Shown here: piece after piece, positions 8,413 through 17,042 of the stretch
How positions within the stretch are numbered: the first letter of the stretch is position 1
Layout: each line of letters starts with the position of its first letter
From: CAUZIZ01 sp965222655
GTDB lineage: Bacteria > Acidobacteriota > UBA6911 > RPQK01 > JAJDTT01
Reading direction: 5' to 3'
Length of the DNA: 64,000 nt
Assembly (NCBI GenBank): GCA_965222655.1
Contig: CBDCUP010000001.1
Location: 248,001-312,000, forward strand
The notes under the pieces: model-generated
What the model was told of the DNA's origin: nothing
Database searches by the model: none
Seen by the model: the letters and a program-made list of their open reading frames with translations, nothing else
Position numbers and translations under genes: made by a program

Positions 8413-9633
8413 ATGATACAGGGTAGATTAGTGAAAGGTGGCTTGGATGGACCTCATAACGACTTGCGCTTCGGTGTGGCAAACGCTGTGAAAAGGGAAG
8501 CGAAAATCTATCTGTCTCCGCCCCACCTGACCGGCGATGAAGGGCAGATGGTACAGCGGGTTCTGGACTCCAACTGGATCGCCTCTTTTGGACCCGAGGT
8601 GAAAACCTTCGAGAAGGAGTTTGCCGAGTTGGTGGGCGTCGACCACGCGCTGGCCGTCTCTTCGGGAACGTCCGCTCTGCACCTTGCGTTGCGACTGGCG
8701 GGAGTCAAGCCGGGAGATCCTGTCCTCTGCTCGACGCTCACATTTATTGCCAGCGCGAATCCGATTGTCTATCTGGGCGGGGTCCCTGTTTTCATAGATT
8801 CCGAGCCGGATACGTGGAATATCGACCCTGATCTGGTTGAGGCTGAACTCGAGGAGCGGGCCAGGCTCGGGACAGTACCCAAAGCGATGGTGGTCGTCGA
8901 TCTGTTCGGACAAAGTGCTGATTACGATCGGCTTCAGAGCATCTGCGATCGGTACGAGGTCAACGTTGTCGAAGATGCTGCCGAGGCGTTGGGCGCTACC
9001 TACAAGGGAAGCGCGGTAGGCTCACTGGGTAGGTTCGGTACGTTCTCGTTCAACGCTAACAAGATCGTTTCCGCATCACAGGGCGGCATGTTGGTCTCCA
9101 ACGATTCCACGGCCATTGAGGCAGCAGGTTTTCTGGCGTCGCAGGCCAAGGATCCGGCCGCTCACTACCAACACTCGACCGCTGGATACAACTACACGAT
9201 GAGCAGTGTTCTTGCGGCGGTTGGCAGAGCTCAGCTCAAGGTGCTGCCCGACCGTATTGAATCCCGCAGGAACAATTTCATCCGCTACCGAGAACAATTG
9301 GGTCACCTGCCGGGAATTGGCTTCATGCCCGAAGCCTCGTATGGTCGGTCTACGCGATGGTTAACGTGCATTACAGTGGATCCGCAGCTGGCCGGGACCA
9401 CCAGGGAGAAGATTCGCGTGGCGCTGGATCTTGCCGGGATTGAGTCCCGACCCATCTGGAAACCCCTTCATCTTCAGCCCGTCTTTGAGCACTGCCCACG
9501 CCGGGGAGGCCGAGTTTCCGAGGGCATCTTCGAGCGCGGCCTGTGTCTCCCAAGCGGGTCTAATCTGACACACCAAGACATCGATCGGGTTTGCCAGGCG
9601 GTCTGTGATGTGTGGGAAAGAGCCGTGGCCTGA
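8413..9633 (+). CDS. epsN: DegT/DnrJ/EryC1 sugar aminotransferase, EpsN-like
   Basis: PLP-dependent aminotransferase that aminates a 4-keto-6-deoxy nucleotide sugar such as UDP-2-acetamido-4-keto sugars. It resembles EpsN closely: IYLSPPHLTGDEG, SGTSALHLALRLAGV, PVFIDSEPDTWN, VVDLFGQSADYDR, VVEDAAEALGATYKG, then the PLP lysine in FSFNANKIV, and RPIWKPLHLQPVF and GLCLPSGSN near the end. The usual TSGGG after the lysine reads SASQGG here. The start is uncertain: ATG 8413 has no good ribosome site, and GTG 8488, directly before the conserved KIYLSPP, is an alternative. It is transcribed toward the SLBB gene. Its amino sugar probably feeds the polysaccharide or the nonulosonate pathway. Confidence 0.88.
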   Translation: MIQGRLVKGGLDGPHNDLRFGVANAVKREAKIYLSPPHLTGDEGQMVQRVLDSNWIASFGPEVKTFEKEFAELVGVDHALAVSSGTSALHLALRLAGVKPGDPVLCSTLTFIASANPIVYLGGVPVFIDSEPDTWNIDPDLVEAELEERARLGTVPKAMVVVDLFGQSADYDRLQSICDRYEVNVVEDAAEALGATYKGSAVGSLGRFGTFSFNANKIVSASQGGMLVSNDSTAIEAAGFLASQAKDPAAHYQHSTAGYNYTMSSVLAAVGRAQLKVLPDRIESRRNNFIRYREQLGHLPGIGFMPEASYGRSTRWLTCITVDPQLAGTTREKIRVALDLAGIESRPIWKPLHLQPVFEHCPRRGGRVSEGIFERGLCLPSGSNLTHQDIDRVCQAVCDVWERAVA

Positions 9634-9675
9634 CAACGGATCCTCACACCGTTTTATAAATACGGTAGTCAGGGA

Positions 9676-12600
9676 TTATCTAACGAGGGCTCTTTTTCGG
9701 GTCATCCGGTAAATGGGGAGGTGGGGACGTGGTTGGCACCTTCCGGATCCCAAATCTGCTCCCCGTTCGCTTGTCCATATAGTCGGCTGCAGTAGCAGAG
9801 GCCGTGGGAACTGTGGAAAACTCCGAGCGACATCGAACCGGGCCAGCAAGCCCGTGATACGGAGTTTTCCAAGCGCTGTGCGAACGGTGGAAAAACAACT
9901 GCGAGCACTTGCCAGTTCTCCTCCAGAACTACTTGTTTTTCCACGGTTTGCATAGTGCGGCAGTTTCCATGGCCTACCTTTGACTGGCGGCACCTCCCCA
10001 TTTACCGGATGAACCTCTTTTTCGCGGTCTCTCTGAGATGAGTCGGTTTCGGCACCGCTATTGGACGGCCCTTCCAGGACGGGCTCAAAGGATTCCTCTA
10101 CCACCGGCCGAAGCGGCACCTCGATCACCGACATGGGAGGCACTTTCAGGGTCTTGAACCAGAGGAATCCACCCTTGTTCAACACGCGCCGCCCATCCGG
10201 GTAGATAAGGGTTGCGCCTTGACTATCAGCGTCTCGGCTGTACCCACCAGCATGATCGATATAGTACTCGACACCCTTACCCTTGACATGGGCCATGGCC
10301 GTCTCGAACTGAACGGCACCTCGGACTTCGACCACGTTCTCGAAGCGGGGGATGGTGAGTTGGTCACCGTCGTCGAGAACCAGGTCTTGGGAAGATCCTG
10401 GATCGCCAAGAGCGCCTTCAAGATTGAAAGCGATTCGCTTCTGTTCAAGAGTTTGGGACTTGCGCTCAGAAGGGCGAGTCGCGGGATCCTTTCTACTCGC
10501 TCCGTTCTCGGTCAGTCTCCCTTCCATCTGAACTAGTCGCAGCTTGTTCTCCAGGGGAAGAAAATCCGGCTCGATCTGGCGCATCAGCCTCGCAGCCTGT
10601 GGCGCAGCCGGCTCTTTCAATCCTCCTGCCCATTGGACCAAGTCCGAAACACGGTTCATGCCTTCGCGCAGGACATAGCGGCCTGGAACTCGGACTTCGC
10701 CCCTGATTTCAACCACATCCTGGAGATCAAAATCGGGGTGCTTGCGGACCGAGATCCTGTCGTTGCTCTTGAGCGGGATTCCGGCCGGCCCATCATTGTT
10801 GAAATACTGGTCTGTGATTTCAACTGGGATGATTTCTCGCTTGACGGAGGGATTACCTTGCATGTCGAGCCTCGATATCTCGGCCCGGGCGTAGGCACCC
10901 TCCAAGAACCCTCCCGCCTGCAACAGGAGGTCCGCGAGGGTCATGCTGCTGATAAACTCGTACACTCCCGGTTTTTTGACGAAACCATCGATCTCAACCA
11001 TTCGTCTGAGAGCAAGATCCTTAGCAGCATAGACAACGACCTCATCATCTGCCTGGAGAGGCTGATCTTCGGAATCATCCCCAAGCAGTAAGGCTCCGAG
11101 GTTGAAAGCTATCAGAGTACGCTCCAGCTCCGAACCTCGGCGAACCCAACGAATCAGGTCGGCGCGCTCCAAAAACGTCGACTGTCGGAATTGCCTGTCC
11201 TGAAACCCCCCAGCTATGTCCAGGAGGTCATAAATGGTCATTCCCTGAAAAAGGCCATGCTCGCCCGGCCGCTTGACATGACCGGTGAGAGTTACTTTAT
11301 GTTTGACGGCCGAGATCTCGTCGACCGAATAGATCACGATCTCGTCGAGATCCTGCAGCTCGTGATTCTCCTCGGGCTGACCCTCCATCAAGCGCTTAAG
11401 GTCGAACTTGAAGAGTTCTCGGCTGCCATCAAGTGATCGACGACGTATATCGCCCCGCGATATGTAGGTCTTCTTCCAATGGTTTTCATCCTGGAAGCCA
11501 CCCTTGGCGAAGAGGAGGTCGTAGAGCCTCATTCCACGATAGAGTTCGTACTTACCCGGAGGTTTTACGTGCCCGGAAAGATTGACCACGCCTTCCGGGC
11601 CCTCGATCTCCGGAACCGTGTAGACCACCAAACTATCCAAGGGCTCCAGCACAAGGTCGTGGTCAGGTTCTCCTTTGATCGCACGACCCAGATCGACCTC
11701 TTGGTAGGAGCGTTTTCGCCCCGGGGAGGTCCGGACAAGATCAGCCCGTTGCAAGTAGGCTTGTCCGGTCAGATCTCCTGCTTCGCGAATCAGCTCTGAG
11801 ATCCTCATCCCCGGACGCAACTGGTACTCACCCGGCAAGGACACACCCCCGCCCTCGACGCTGACATAGTCATCTCGAACCTGACGGATCGAGAAGATGT
11901 TGACGAAATCTTGATCCTTGAGCTCTTGATCACGGCCAGTATTCAGCAAGTCCTTGAGAGGGAAATCGAGAGTTACAAGACCCTGGTTTATCTCTGTTCT
12001 CAGAACTAGAGCCTTCTCGAGACTGGCTCCTGGTTTAAGGTCACCCGCCATCTTGAGGAGCCGTAGCAAGCCTTCATTGTCTTTTAGCTCATATCGGCCC
12101 GGCCTTCGGACTTCTCCTTGGATGGAGACTTCCTTCGTCTTGAGAGGGACGAATATCACGTCCCCGTTCTGGACCTGGATCTCGCTCTGTTCCAGGTCAC
12201 CGGTCAGAAGGAACCGGTAGAAGTCCACCACGAGTGACCGGCCCGCCCTTCGGATCTTCACCTTGCGAATCGAAGCGCCATCCTTCACTCCCTGCGCCCT
12301 AGCCAGAGCGTAGATGAGGTCCGCACGTGAGGGATACAGCGAATAGCTCCCCGGTTGATTCACTTCTCCCTGCACCAGAAAGCGAATCTCGTGGAGCTTG
12401 GTTGGCGTCAACTCAATACGCGATACGCTCCTGTAAGGGTCGTCAGAATCGATGAAACTCGAGTAGACTTCCGATAGTGCTCGGGTAATCCTTTGGCGCG
12501 CCTGAGCCAGAGTGAGCCCAGCCAGATAAACCCGCCCCAGTTTCCCCTCTTCAATATTGACGTAGTGATCAGATGAGACGACGAGATTGTGATCGGAGTT

Positions 12601-12957
12601 CTGCTCGCGGCCCCAGATCTGCAGAAGGAGTTCATCCTTGGGAGAAACGAAATAGGTCTCGGGATCGATCGGCCCAGGACTCAGATTGGAGACATCGATG
12701 CGAAAGAGGTGGTGCCCGAATATGGGAAGCTGTGATCCCCGTCCACTGATCTCGGAATCGAGTTCCCCCTCGGCAGGAATGATCGAGCCCTCTTCCGTCC
12801 CTTTCGCTTCCGATCCGCCCTCTTGCTGGACTACAGGCGCGTCTTCAACGGGAGGCAGTTCAGGTACAGGTTTCGGGTCCTGTGCCAACAGAGATAAGCT
12901 TAGCGCCCATGCGGCAACTAGCACTGGGAATCGCCAATACATAGCCGGCCAATACAT
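9676..12957 (-). CDS. outer-membrane polysaccharide export protein with eight SLBB domains, 3' end altered by a MITE
   Basis: A Wza-related secretin-like export protein. A hydrophobic signal peptide (FPVLVAAWALSLSLLAQ) is followed by an acidic linker, a Poly_export domain (SPKDELLLQIWGRE...) and eight SLBB repeats. Each repeat starts with a G-x-V-x-x-PG pattern, such as QGEVNQPGSYSL, QGEVRRPGRYEL, SGHVKPPGKYEL, TGHVKRPGEHGL, DGFVKKPGVYEF and RGEVRVPGRYVL. This is far longer than Wza (about 380 residues). I chose ATG 12957 over 13071 because the latter adds 38 residues before the signal; 12942 is also possible. The MITE at 9699-10015 replaces the native C-terminus. Without it the protein would end EKEPSLDNP at a TGA at 9669-9671. 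As sequenced it gains about 110 foreign residues and stops at 9676. The neighbouring Wzz gene supports a capsule/EPS export role. Confidence 0.88.
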   Translation of the reverse strand: MYWPAMYWRFPVLVAAWALSLSLLAQDPKPVPELPPVEDAPVVQQEGGSEAKGTEEGSIIPAEGELDSEISGRGSQLPIFGHHLFRIDVSNLSPGPIDPETYFVSPKDELLLQIWGREQNSDHNLVVSSDHYVNIEEGKLGRVYLAGLTLAQARQRITRALSEVYSSFIDSDDPYRSVSRIELTPTKLHEIRFLVQGEVNQPGSYSLYPSRADLIYALARAQGVKDGASIRKVKIRRAGRSLVVDFYRFLLTGDLEQSEIQVQNGDVIFVPLKTKEVSIQGEVRRPGRYELKDNEGLLRLLKMAGDLKPGASLEKALVLRTEINQGLVTLDFPLKDLLNTGRDQELKDQDFVNIFSIRQVRDDYVSVEGGGVSLPGEYQLRPGMRISELIREAGDLTGQAYLQRADLVRTSPGRKRSYQEVDLGRAIKGEPDHDLVLEPLDSLVVYTVPEIEGPEGVVNLSGHVKPPGKYELYRGMRLYDLLFAKGGFQDENHWKKTYISRGDIRRRSLDGSRELFKFDLKRLMEGQPEENHELQDLDEIVIYSVDEISAVKHKVTLTGHVKRPGEHGLFQGMTIYDLLDIAGGFQDRQFRQSTFLERADLIRWVRRGSELERTLIAFNLGALLLGDDSEDQPLQADDEVVVYAAKDLALRRMVEIDGFVKKPGVYEFISSMTLADLLLQAGGFLEGAYARAEISRLDMQGNPSVKREIIPVEITDQYFNNDGPAGIPLKSNDRISVRKHPDFDLQDVVEIRGEVRVPGRYVLREGMNRVSDLVQWAGGLKEPAAPQAARLMRQIEPDFLPLENKLRLVQMEGRLTENGASRKDPATRPSERKSQTLEQKRIAFNLEGALGDPGSSQDLVLDDGDQLTIPRFENVVEVRGAVQFETAMAHVKGKGVEYYIDHAGGYSRDADSQGATLIYPDGRRVLNKGGFLWFKTLKVPPMSVIEVPLRPVVEESFEPVLEGPSNSGAETDSSQRDREKEVHPVNGEVPPVKGRPWKLPHYANRGKTSSSGGELASARSCFSTVRTALGKLRITGLLARFDVARSFPQFPRPLLLQPTIWTSERGADLGSGRCQPRPHLPIYRMTRKRALVR
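9699..10015. mobile_element. MITE family 1, copy a (317 bp, 8-bp target duplication)
   Basis: The left end (9699-9722) and right end (9992-10015) are 24-bp inverted repeats differing at one base (GGGTCATCC against GGTTCATCC). Direct 8-bp repeats TCTTTTTC flank it at 9691-9698 and 10016-10023. Inside are two 12-bp perfect stems (9814-9825 with 9860-9871, and 9887-9898 with 9933-9944). No transposase is encoded. A same-length, apparently identical copy is at 14930-15246. It sits in the 3' end of the SLBB gene. An 8-bp duplication would fit mobilisation by ISL3, IS66, IS256 or ISAs1-type enzymes, but the parent IS is not in the window. Confidence 0.9.
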
Positions 12958-13110
12958 AGCTACTAGTCCTAGACGGTGATGAAATCCGTTCTTGCTGGGA
13001 TGAGCCCCCGGCTTCCAAAAGAACGGTTTGGTTACCTTCCCCTCCAACGTGCTTTCACCAGCTGTTACCATAGCGCTATCCGCCAGCTCTTAGGGTCCCA
13101 CTCGGGGATG

Positions 13111-13335
13111 GGTGAACCCCCTCGCCTTTAGGCGAAGCCTTCAGGAGGCTTGTGACAGCAAGCCGGTGTGCGTAGGGAAGGTAAGAGGCTAGAGTACGGC
13201 TTGCTGGGCGAGTCAGGGAAGTGGGCGCCGAGCCGAGTGAGACAGGCGATCAAGCGAGTCGCCTGCATCGGAGGCGAGGTCTTTAGGCGACTTTAGTCGC
13301 AGGTCGAATCCACCGCCTTCAGGCGGTGGAGAGGT
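13111..13335. other. structured intergenic sequence, possible tnpB-less IS200/IS605 remnant or orphan omega-RNA-like element
   Basis: About 225 bases without a credible reading frame are packed with perfect short hairpins: TCGCC/GGCGA at 13122-13135, AAGCCTtcaggAGGCTT at 13135-13151, a 9-bp stem 13157-13165 with 13197-13205, AGGCGA/TCGCCT at 13244-13264, GCGA/TCGC at 13287-13300, and the 20-base palindrome CCACCGCCTTCAGGCGGTGG at 13310-13329. Terminal TTCAGG/TTTAGG-loop hairpins and a structured RNA upstream of the last hairpin are typical of right ends of IS200/IS605 elements that carry tnpB. No transposase or TnpB is nearby, so the assignment is a pattern match only. Confidence 0.35.
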
Positions 13336-13402
13336 CACCTCAAGATTGCCCTCTGGACGGGGACAACGAGTGCTCCAGGGCGTTTCGGTTGGTGCCGGTC
13401 AT

Positions 13403-14491
13403 CTACCGGCTCTCCTGGCGTTCCATGGACATCTTCGCCACGAACTCTGCTGCGAAAGCCAGGACGATAGCTAGGACGAGGCCAGCGAAGCCAGCCAGAA
13501 CAACATCGGCTCTGGTGTTCGGCGAGTAGGGCTGGCGAGGCGGATAGGCTTTCTCAAGCACAGAAATGGCGGAGGCTTCATTTTCCTCGGCGATCCGGGC
13601 CAGAGCCTGCTCTTTGCGAAGCATCACGAAGAGCTCACCTTGAAGCTGCACTTCTCGTTCCAGACGGTTTCGCAGAGTGAGCAGTTTGACCGAGCTCGAG
13701 AGACGGTTGCGCTCCTGAAACTCTTCCAGTGCCTCCTCACCCTCCCTTAGCTCCCGCGCTGCAACCTCGAGCTGCGACTCGATGAATGAGCTGCGGCCTC
13801 GAGCCCTCTTGGCGCGGATGCTCAGGTCAAAGTCCGAGATTAGGCCAATCAGGCGGTTAGCGATCTCCGCCGCCAACTCTGGGTTATCAAACGATACCTT
13901 AAGGGAAAGAAGGTTAGGAAAGTTACGCTGGCTGGCTACCGTAATACACCCAGCGAGAATCGAACGCCCAATGTAGCTTCGATCCTTGAGCTCCCCTTCC
14001 CCTGTTTCGAGGTACTCCAGCAATGTCGTGTCTTCAACCGAACCAAGTACATGAAACCGCTCCATCAGAAGAGGATCAAGAATCTCAGAGCTCAAAGCGA
14101 CCCGCCTGTAGTAATCTGCTGGATTTCTGAATGCCTGGTAAGGCCTATAGTTCGGTGCCCCTGCTATGGTACTCCTGTCTGACTCTTGGACCAGGAATGC
14201 GGCCGAGGCCCGATACCTGGGTTCCTTGCGTTTGGAGTAGAAAAAGGCGACGAGCACTGACAAGACACAGATCGCCAGGATCATCCAGCGGCGCCTGAGA
14301 AGAACGTCCAGATAAGTGAGGAAAGACCTCGAATCGTGGCCGTTTCTGGGGTCGGATGTTGGCATGAGGACATAGGCTCCGGATGCAGGTCTCTCGGGCA
14401 GCGCAGCTGGAGGATTCGAGGTTTCCCTCCACGAACTGGCTGACGCATCCGATTCAGGTCGTTCCTGACTCTCGGAACCGGTTTCCCTCAT
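13403..14491 (-). CDS. Wzz-type chain-length determinant (polysaccharide co-polymerase)
   Basis: Inner-membrane protein that sets polymer chain length together with a Wzy polymerase. It has a variable polar N-terminus, a first membrane segment at about 69-87 (WMILAICVLSVLVAFFY), and a periplasmic part with YRASAAFLVQE and a long helical coiled-coil stretch (about 225-310; ESQLEVAARELREGEEALEE). A second membrane helix follows at about 332-352 (VVLAGFAGLVLAIVLAFAAEF). No Walker-type tyrosine kinase domain follows, so this is the short co-polymerase class. The gene is upstream of the SLBB exporter on the same strand, separated by about 450 bases that hold the hairpin-rich remnant. Confidence 0.88.
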   Translation of the reverse strand: MRETGSESQERPESDASASSWRETSNPPAALPERPASGAYVLMPTSDPRNGHDSRSFLTYLDVLLRRRWMILAICVLSVLVAFFYSKRKEPRYRASAAFLVQESDRSTIAGAPNYRPYQAFRNPADYYRRVALSSEILDPLLMERFHVLGSVEDTTLLEYLETGEGELKDRSYIGRSILAGCITVASQRNFPNLLSLKVSFDNPELAAEIANRLIGLISDFDLSIRAKRARGRSSFIESQLEVAARELREGEEALEEFQERNRLSSSVKLLTLRNRLEREVQLQGELFVMLRKEQALARIAEENEASAISVLEKAYPPRQPYSPNTRADVVLAGFAGLVLAIVLAFAAEFVAKMSMERQESR

Positions 14492-14552
14492 GAGCTCTAT
14501 TGTAGCATGGGCTTCAGACGCCGCTCACCTTGCCAGGCTTGTCTCCCCTTAG

Positions 14553-14741
14553 CCCGCATTTCTCATCGCTTGTCGTAGCGAGGCGCTGCAAGGGCCGTCC
14601 TGGCAAGGCTTGCGACCGAGACCACTCGTGGCGAGCCCCCGCAGTCGTACTCGTGCAGTACGTCGAGGAGGCCGACGGAGCGAAACACAGCCAGGACAGA
14701 TGTTTGCGGCGACGTAGTAGACCAGCGATGAGAAATTCGGG
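14553..14741. mobile_element. MITE family 2, copy A (189 bp, TTAG duplication)
   Basis: The terminal inverted repeats are CCCGCATTTCTCATCGCT at the left and its reverse complement with one mismatch at the right. TTAG flanks both sides (14549-14552 and 14742-14745). The internal sequence matches copy B (30239-30413) in opposite orientation, with a block of about 14 bases present here and absent there. No coding capacity is visible. The rest of 14492-14929 holds no gene that I can support. A YTAG target is what IS5-group transposases use, which suggests but does not prove the parent. Confidence 0.88.
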
Positions 14742-14929
14742 TTAGGGCCACTCTAAGTCGGAAGCGCATCAGACGGGAGTCTGAGTTGGAGGAGAAAGGG
14801 GGAGTTTGGCATACGAACTGACTTCCCGGCAACCAACAGCTGCGCTATCGTCCCCCAGGTAGTGTGAGCAGGCCTTGAACTTACCTCTCCGTTCGGACAA
14901 GAATCTATGACTCTAGTCGAGCCAAAATG

Positions 14930-15246
14930 GGGTCATCCGGTAAATGGGGAGGTGGGGACGTGGTTGGCACCTTCCGGATCCCAAATCTGCTCCCCGTTCG
15001 CTTGTCCATATAGTCGGCTGCAGTAGCAGAGGCCGTGGGAACTGTGGAAAACTCCGAGCGACATCGAACCGGGCCAGCAAGCCCGTGATACGGAGTTTTC
15101 CAAGCGCTGTGCGAACGGTGGAAAAACAACTGCGAGCACTTGCCAGTTCTCCTCCAGAACTACTTGTTTTTCCACGGTTTGCATAGTGCGGCAGTTTCCA
15201 TGGCCTACCTTTGACTGGCGGCACCTCCCCATTTACCGGATGAACC
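14930..15246. mobile_element. MITE family 1, copy b (317 bp, 8-bp target duplication)
   Basis: It has the same length and the same sequence as copy a at 9699-10015 as far as I compared, and the same orientation. It is flanked by direct repeats CCAAAATG (14922-14929 and 15247-15254), so it inserted independently of copy a. It lies 24 bases left of the ISNCY-type element. The lack of divergence between copies implies recent movement or gene conversion. Confidence 0.9.
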
Positions 15247-15270
15247 CCAAAATGTATTGGGCACTAGCTA

Positions 15271-16949
15271 GTGCCCGTCCGGAAATCCGTAAGTAATTGA
15301 TAAGGAAGGGGAAAGAGGGCTTTTTCAAGCTCCGAAATTGTCAGGGTCGTTTGCTAGACTATCTGGTGTAAACAATTAGACTGAAACGACTTAGGACGAT
15401 TTCAGGAGTTCGAAGATGCGTCAAAAGCGTGAAAAACAACGCCCCCTTTCCCCACCATGGCCCGATCACCAACTGGCCAATGAATTGAAGGTGATCTCGC
15501 GCATCCTGGACGACAATCCCCAGACGCTGGAGCTGATAGTACAAGATCTCTCTGACAGGGTCGATTCCAGTGTCGGCGCCCCCGGTTTGACGGCCGAGCA
15601 GGTGCTGCGTTGTGCCGTCATCAAACAGCTGCATCAGTTCAGCTATCGCAAGCTGGAGTTTCATCTGGTGGATTCGCAAAGCTGTCAGAGGTTCTGTCGC
15701 TTGCCCTATGGGGCGTCGATCAGCAAAGCCACCCTGGCGGAGAACCTGGGGAAGATTGAGCCGGGGACATGGAAGGCGATCAACGACCACTTGGTGCGCT
15801 GGGCGCAGGCTCGGGGTCTGGAAAAAGGCCAACGGATTCGGGTCGATGCCACGGCGGTCCAGACGAATATCCACTATCCGCTCGACAGTGAGCTGTTGTA
15901 CGACGGCATTCGAGTCGTCACCCAGTGGCTGGGGCGGCTGCGGGAGCGGGAAGGGATCGGCTTCGTCGATCATACGCGGCGGGCCAAGCGGCGCGGCCTG
16001 AACATCCGCAACCGCCGCGGCAAGAAGCGCCTGGACAGTTACCGCGATCTAATCAAGGTGGCGTCCAAGACGGCCCACTATGGCGAGCAGGCGCTGGCCG
16101 TCTCCGCGCAGTGGAGCGATCCCCTCAGTCTGGCCGGGGCGGCGCAACTGGCCCACTATCTGGAGCTGTTGCACAAAGTCATCGAACAGACCCAACGGCG
16201 GGTCCTTTCGGGCGAGGCCGTCGCGGCCCAGGACAAGATCTGTTCCCTCTTCGAAGAGCACACCGATATTATCAAGAAGAGCCCTCGGGAAACGGTCTTC
16301 GGCCACAAGGTGTTTGTCAGCACGGGCGCCTCGTCGCTGATCCTGGATTGTGTGGTGGAACGGGGGAATCCGGCCGACAGCAACTATGTGCAACCCTTCT
16401 TAGAGCGTCATCGACAGCTGTACGGGAAGGTCCCGCGCCAGAGCGCCTGGGATGGCGGTTTTGCCTCGGCGGCCAACCTGAGCTGGGCCAAAGAGCAGGG
16501 GGTACAGGACGTGGCCTTTTCCAAAAAGTGTGGGTTGACGGTCGAGAGCATGGTGCGTTCCAGTTGGGTCTACAAACAGCTCAAACGCTTCCGGGCCGGG
16601 ATCGAGGGGTGCATTGGGACCCTCAAGCACACCTTTGGTCTCCACCGCTGTACCTGGAAAGGCTGGCCTCACTTTCAAAGCTACGTCCATGCCAGCGTCC
16701 TGACCTATAACCTGGTCGTCCTGGCCCGACTCCTGTTGTAGTCTTTTGTGGCTGACCGTACTGCCTTGTGGCTCCGACTCAGGGAGAGGTCTGCGCCGAA
16801 CCGGTGTTTTTTGGCCCGTGCGCCCTCGCTCGCTCGTCCTCGCTCTGGATCGAGCTGGGTCGAGTCGGTCTGTCAGCAGTCTCAGGTATAAAAAGTGGTT
16901 CCGATTCAACAGATTACAGTTCTGGGAACCCCGGTTTCCGGACGGGCAC
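15271..16949 (+). mobile_element. ISNCY-type insertion sequence (1679 bp)
   Basis: The left end begins GTGCCCGTCCGGAAA and the right end is the matching inverted sequence ending GGACGGGCAC at 16949. TAGCTA flanks both sides (15265-15270 and 16950-16955), or eight bases if AC is counted. The left junction makes an 18-base palindrome, GGGCACTAGCTAGTGCCC (15259-15276), because the flanking target happens to read GGGCAC. One intact transposase occupies 15416-16741. The remaining 208 bases on the right and 145 on the left carry no gene. Confidence 0.87.
15416..16741 (+). CDS. ISNCY family transposase
   Basis: 441-residue transposase beginning MRQKREKQRPLSPPWPDH, as members of the ISNCY (ISDol1-like) group do. 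Candidate catalytic residues are D in IRVDATAVQTN, D in SAWDGGFASAANL and E in FRAGIEGCIGTLKHTFGL. A GCAGGAG-like ribosome site (CAGGAG, 15402-15407) precedes ATG 15416. The frame is complete and the element ends are intact, so activity is plausible. Several long out-of-frame readings in this region are shadows of it. Confidence 0.9.
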   Translation: MRQKREKQRPLSPPWPDHQLANELKVISRILDDNPQTLELIVQDLSDRVDSSVGAPGLTAEQVLRCAVIKQLHQFSYRKLEFHLVDSQSCQRFCRLPYGASISKATLAENLGKIEPGTWKAINDHLVRWAQARGLEKGQRIRVDATAVQTNIHYPLDSELLYDGIRVVTQWLGRLREREGIGFVDHTRRAKRRGLNIRNRRGKKRLDSYRDLIKVASKTAHYGEQALAVSAQWSDPLSLAGAAQLAHYLELLHKVIEQTQRRVLSGEAVAAQDKICSLFEEHTDIIKKSPRETVFGHKVFVSTGASSLILDCVVERGNPADSNYVQPFLERHRQLYGKVPRQSAWDGGFASAANLSWAKEQGVQDVAFSKKCGLTVESMVRSSWVYKQLKRFRAGIEGCIGTLKHTFGLHRCTWKGWPHFQSYVHASVLTYNLVVLARLLL

Positions 16950-17042
16950 TAGCTAAGCTAGTCTCAGGTCGGGTTGCACGATCGACGAAGACTAACCATC
17001 GGTTGAAGGACAGGTGATCTTTTTTTGGGCGCGAAATTCACC

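Noticed and set aside
9702..10001. 99-residue frame spanning MITE-1 as a possible small protein
   Set aside because: Present in both copies only because the copies are identical; no ribosome site or recognisable domain, although a decayed transposase fragment cannot be excluded.
13300..13330. tRNA-like T-arm (GGTCGAATCC) in the hairpin-rich region
   Set aside because: No acceptor stem, D-arm or anticodon arm can be built around it; it fits the IS605-like end hairpin better.
15925..16710. 261-residue open frame on the plus strand
   Set aside because: Out-of-frame shadow within the ISNCY transposase.
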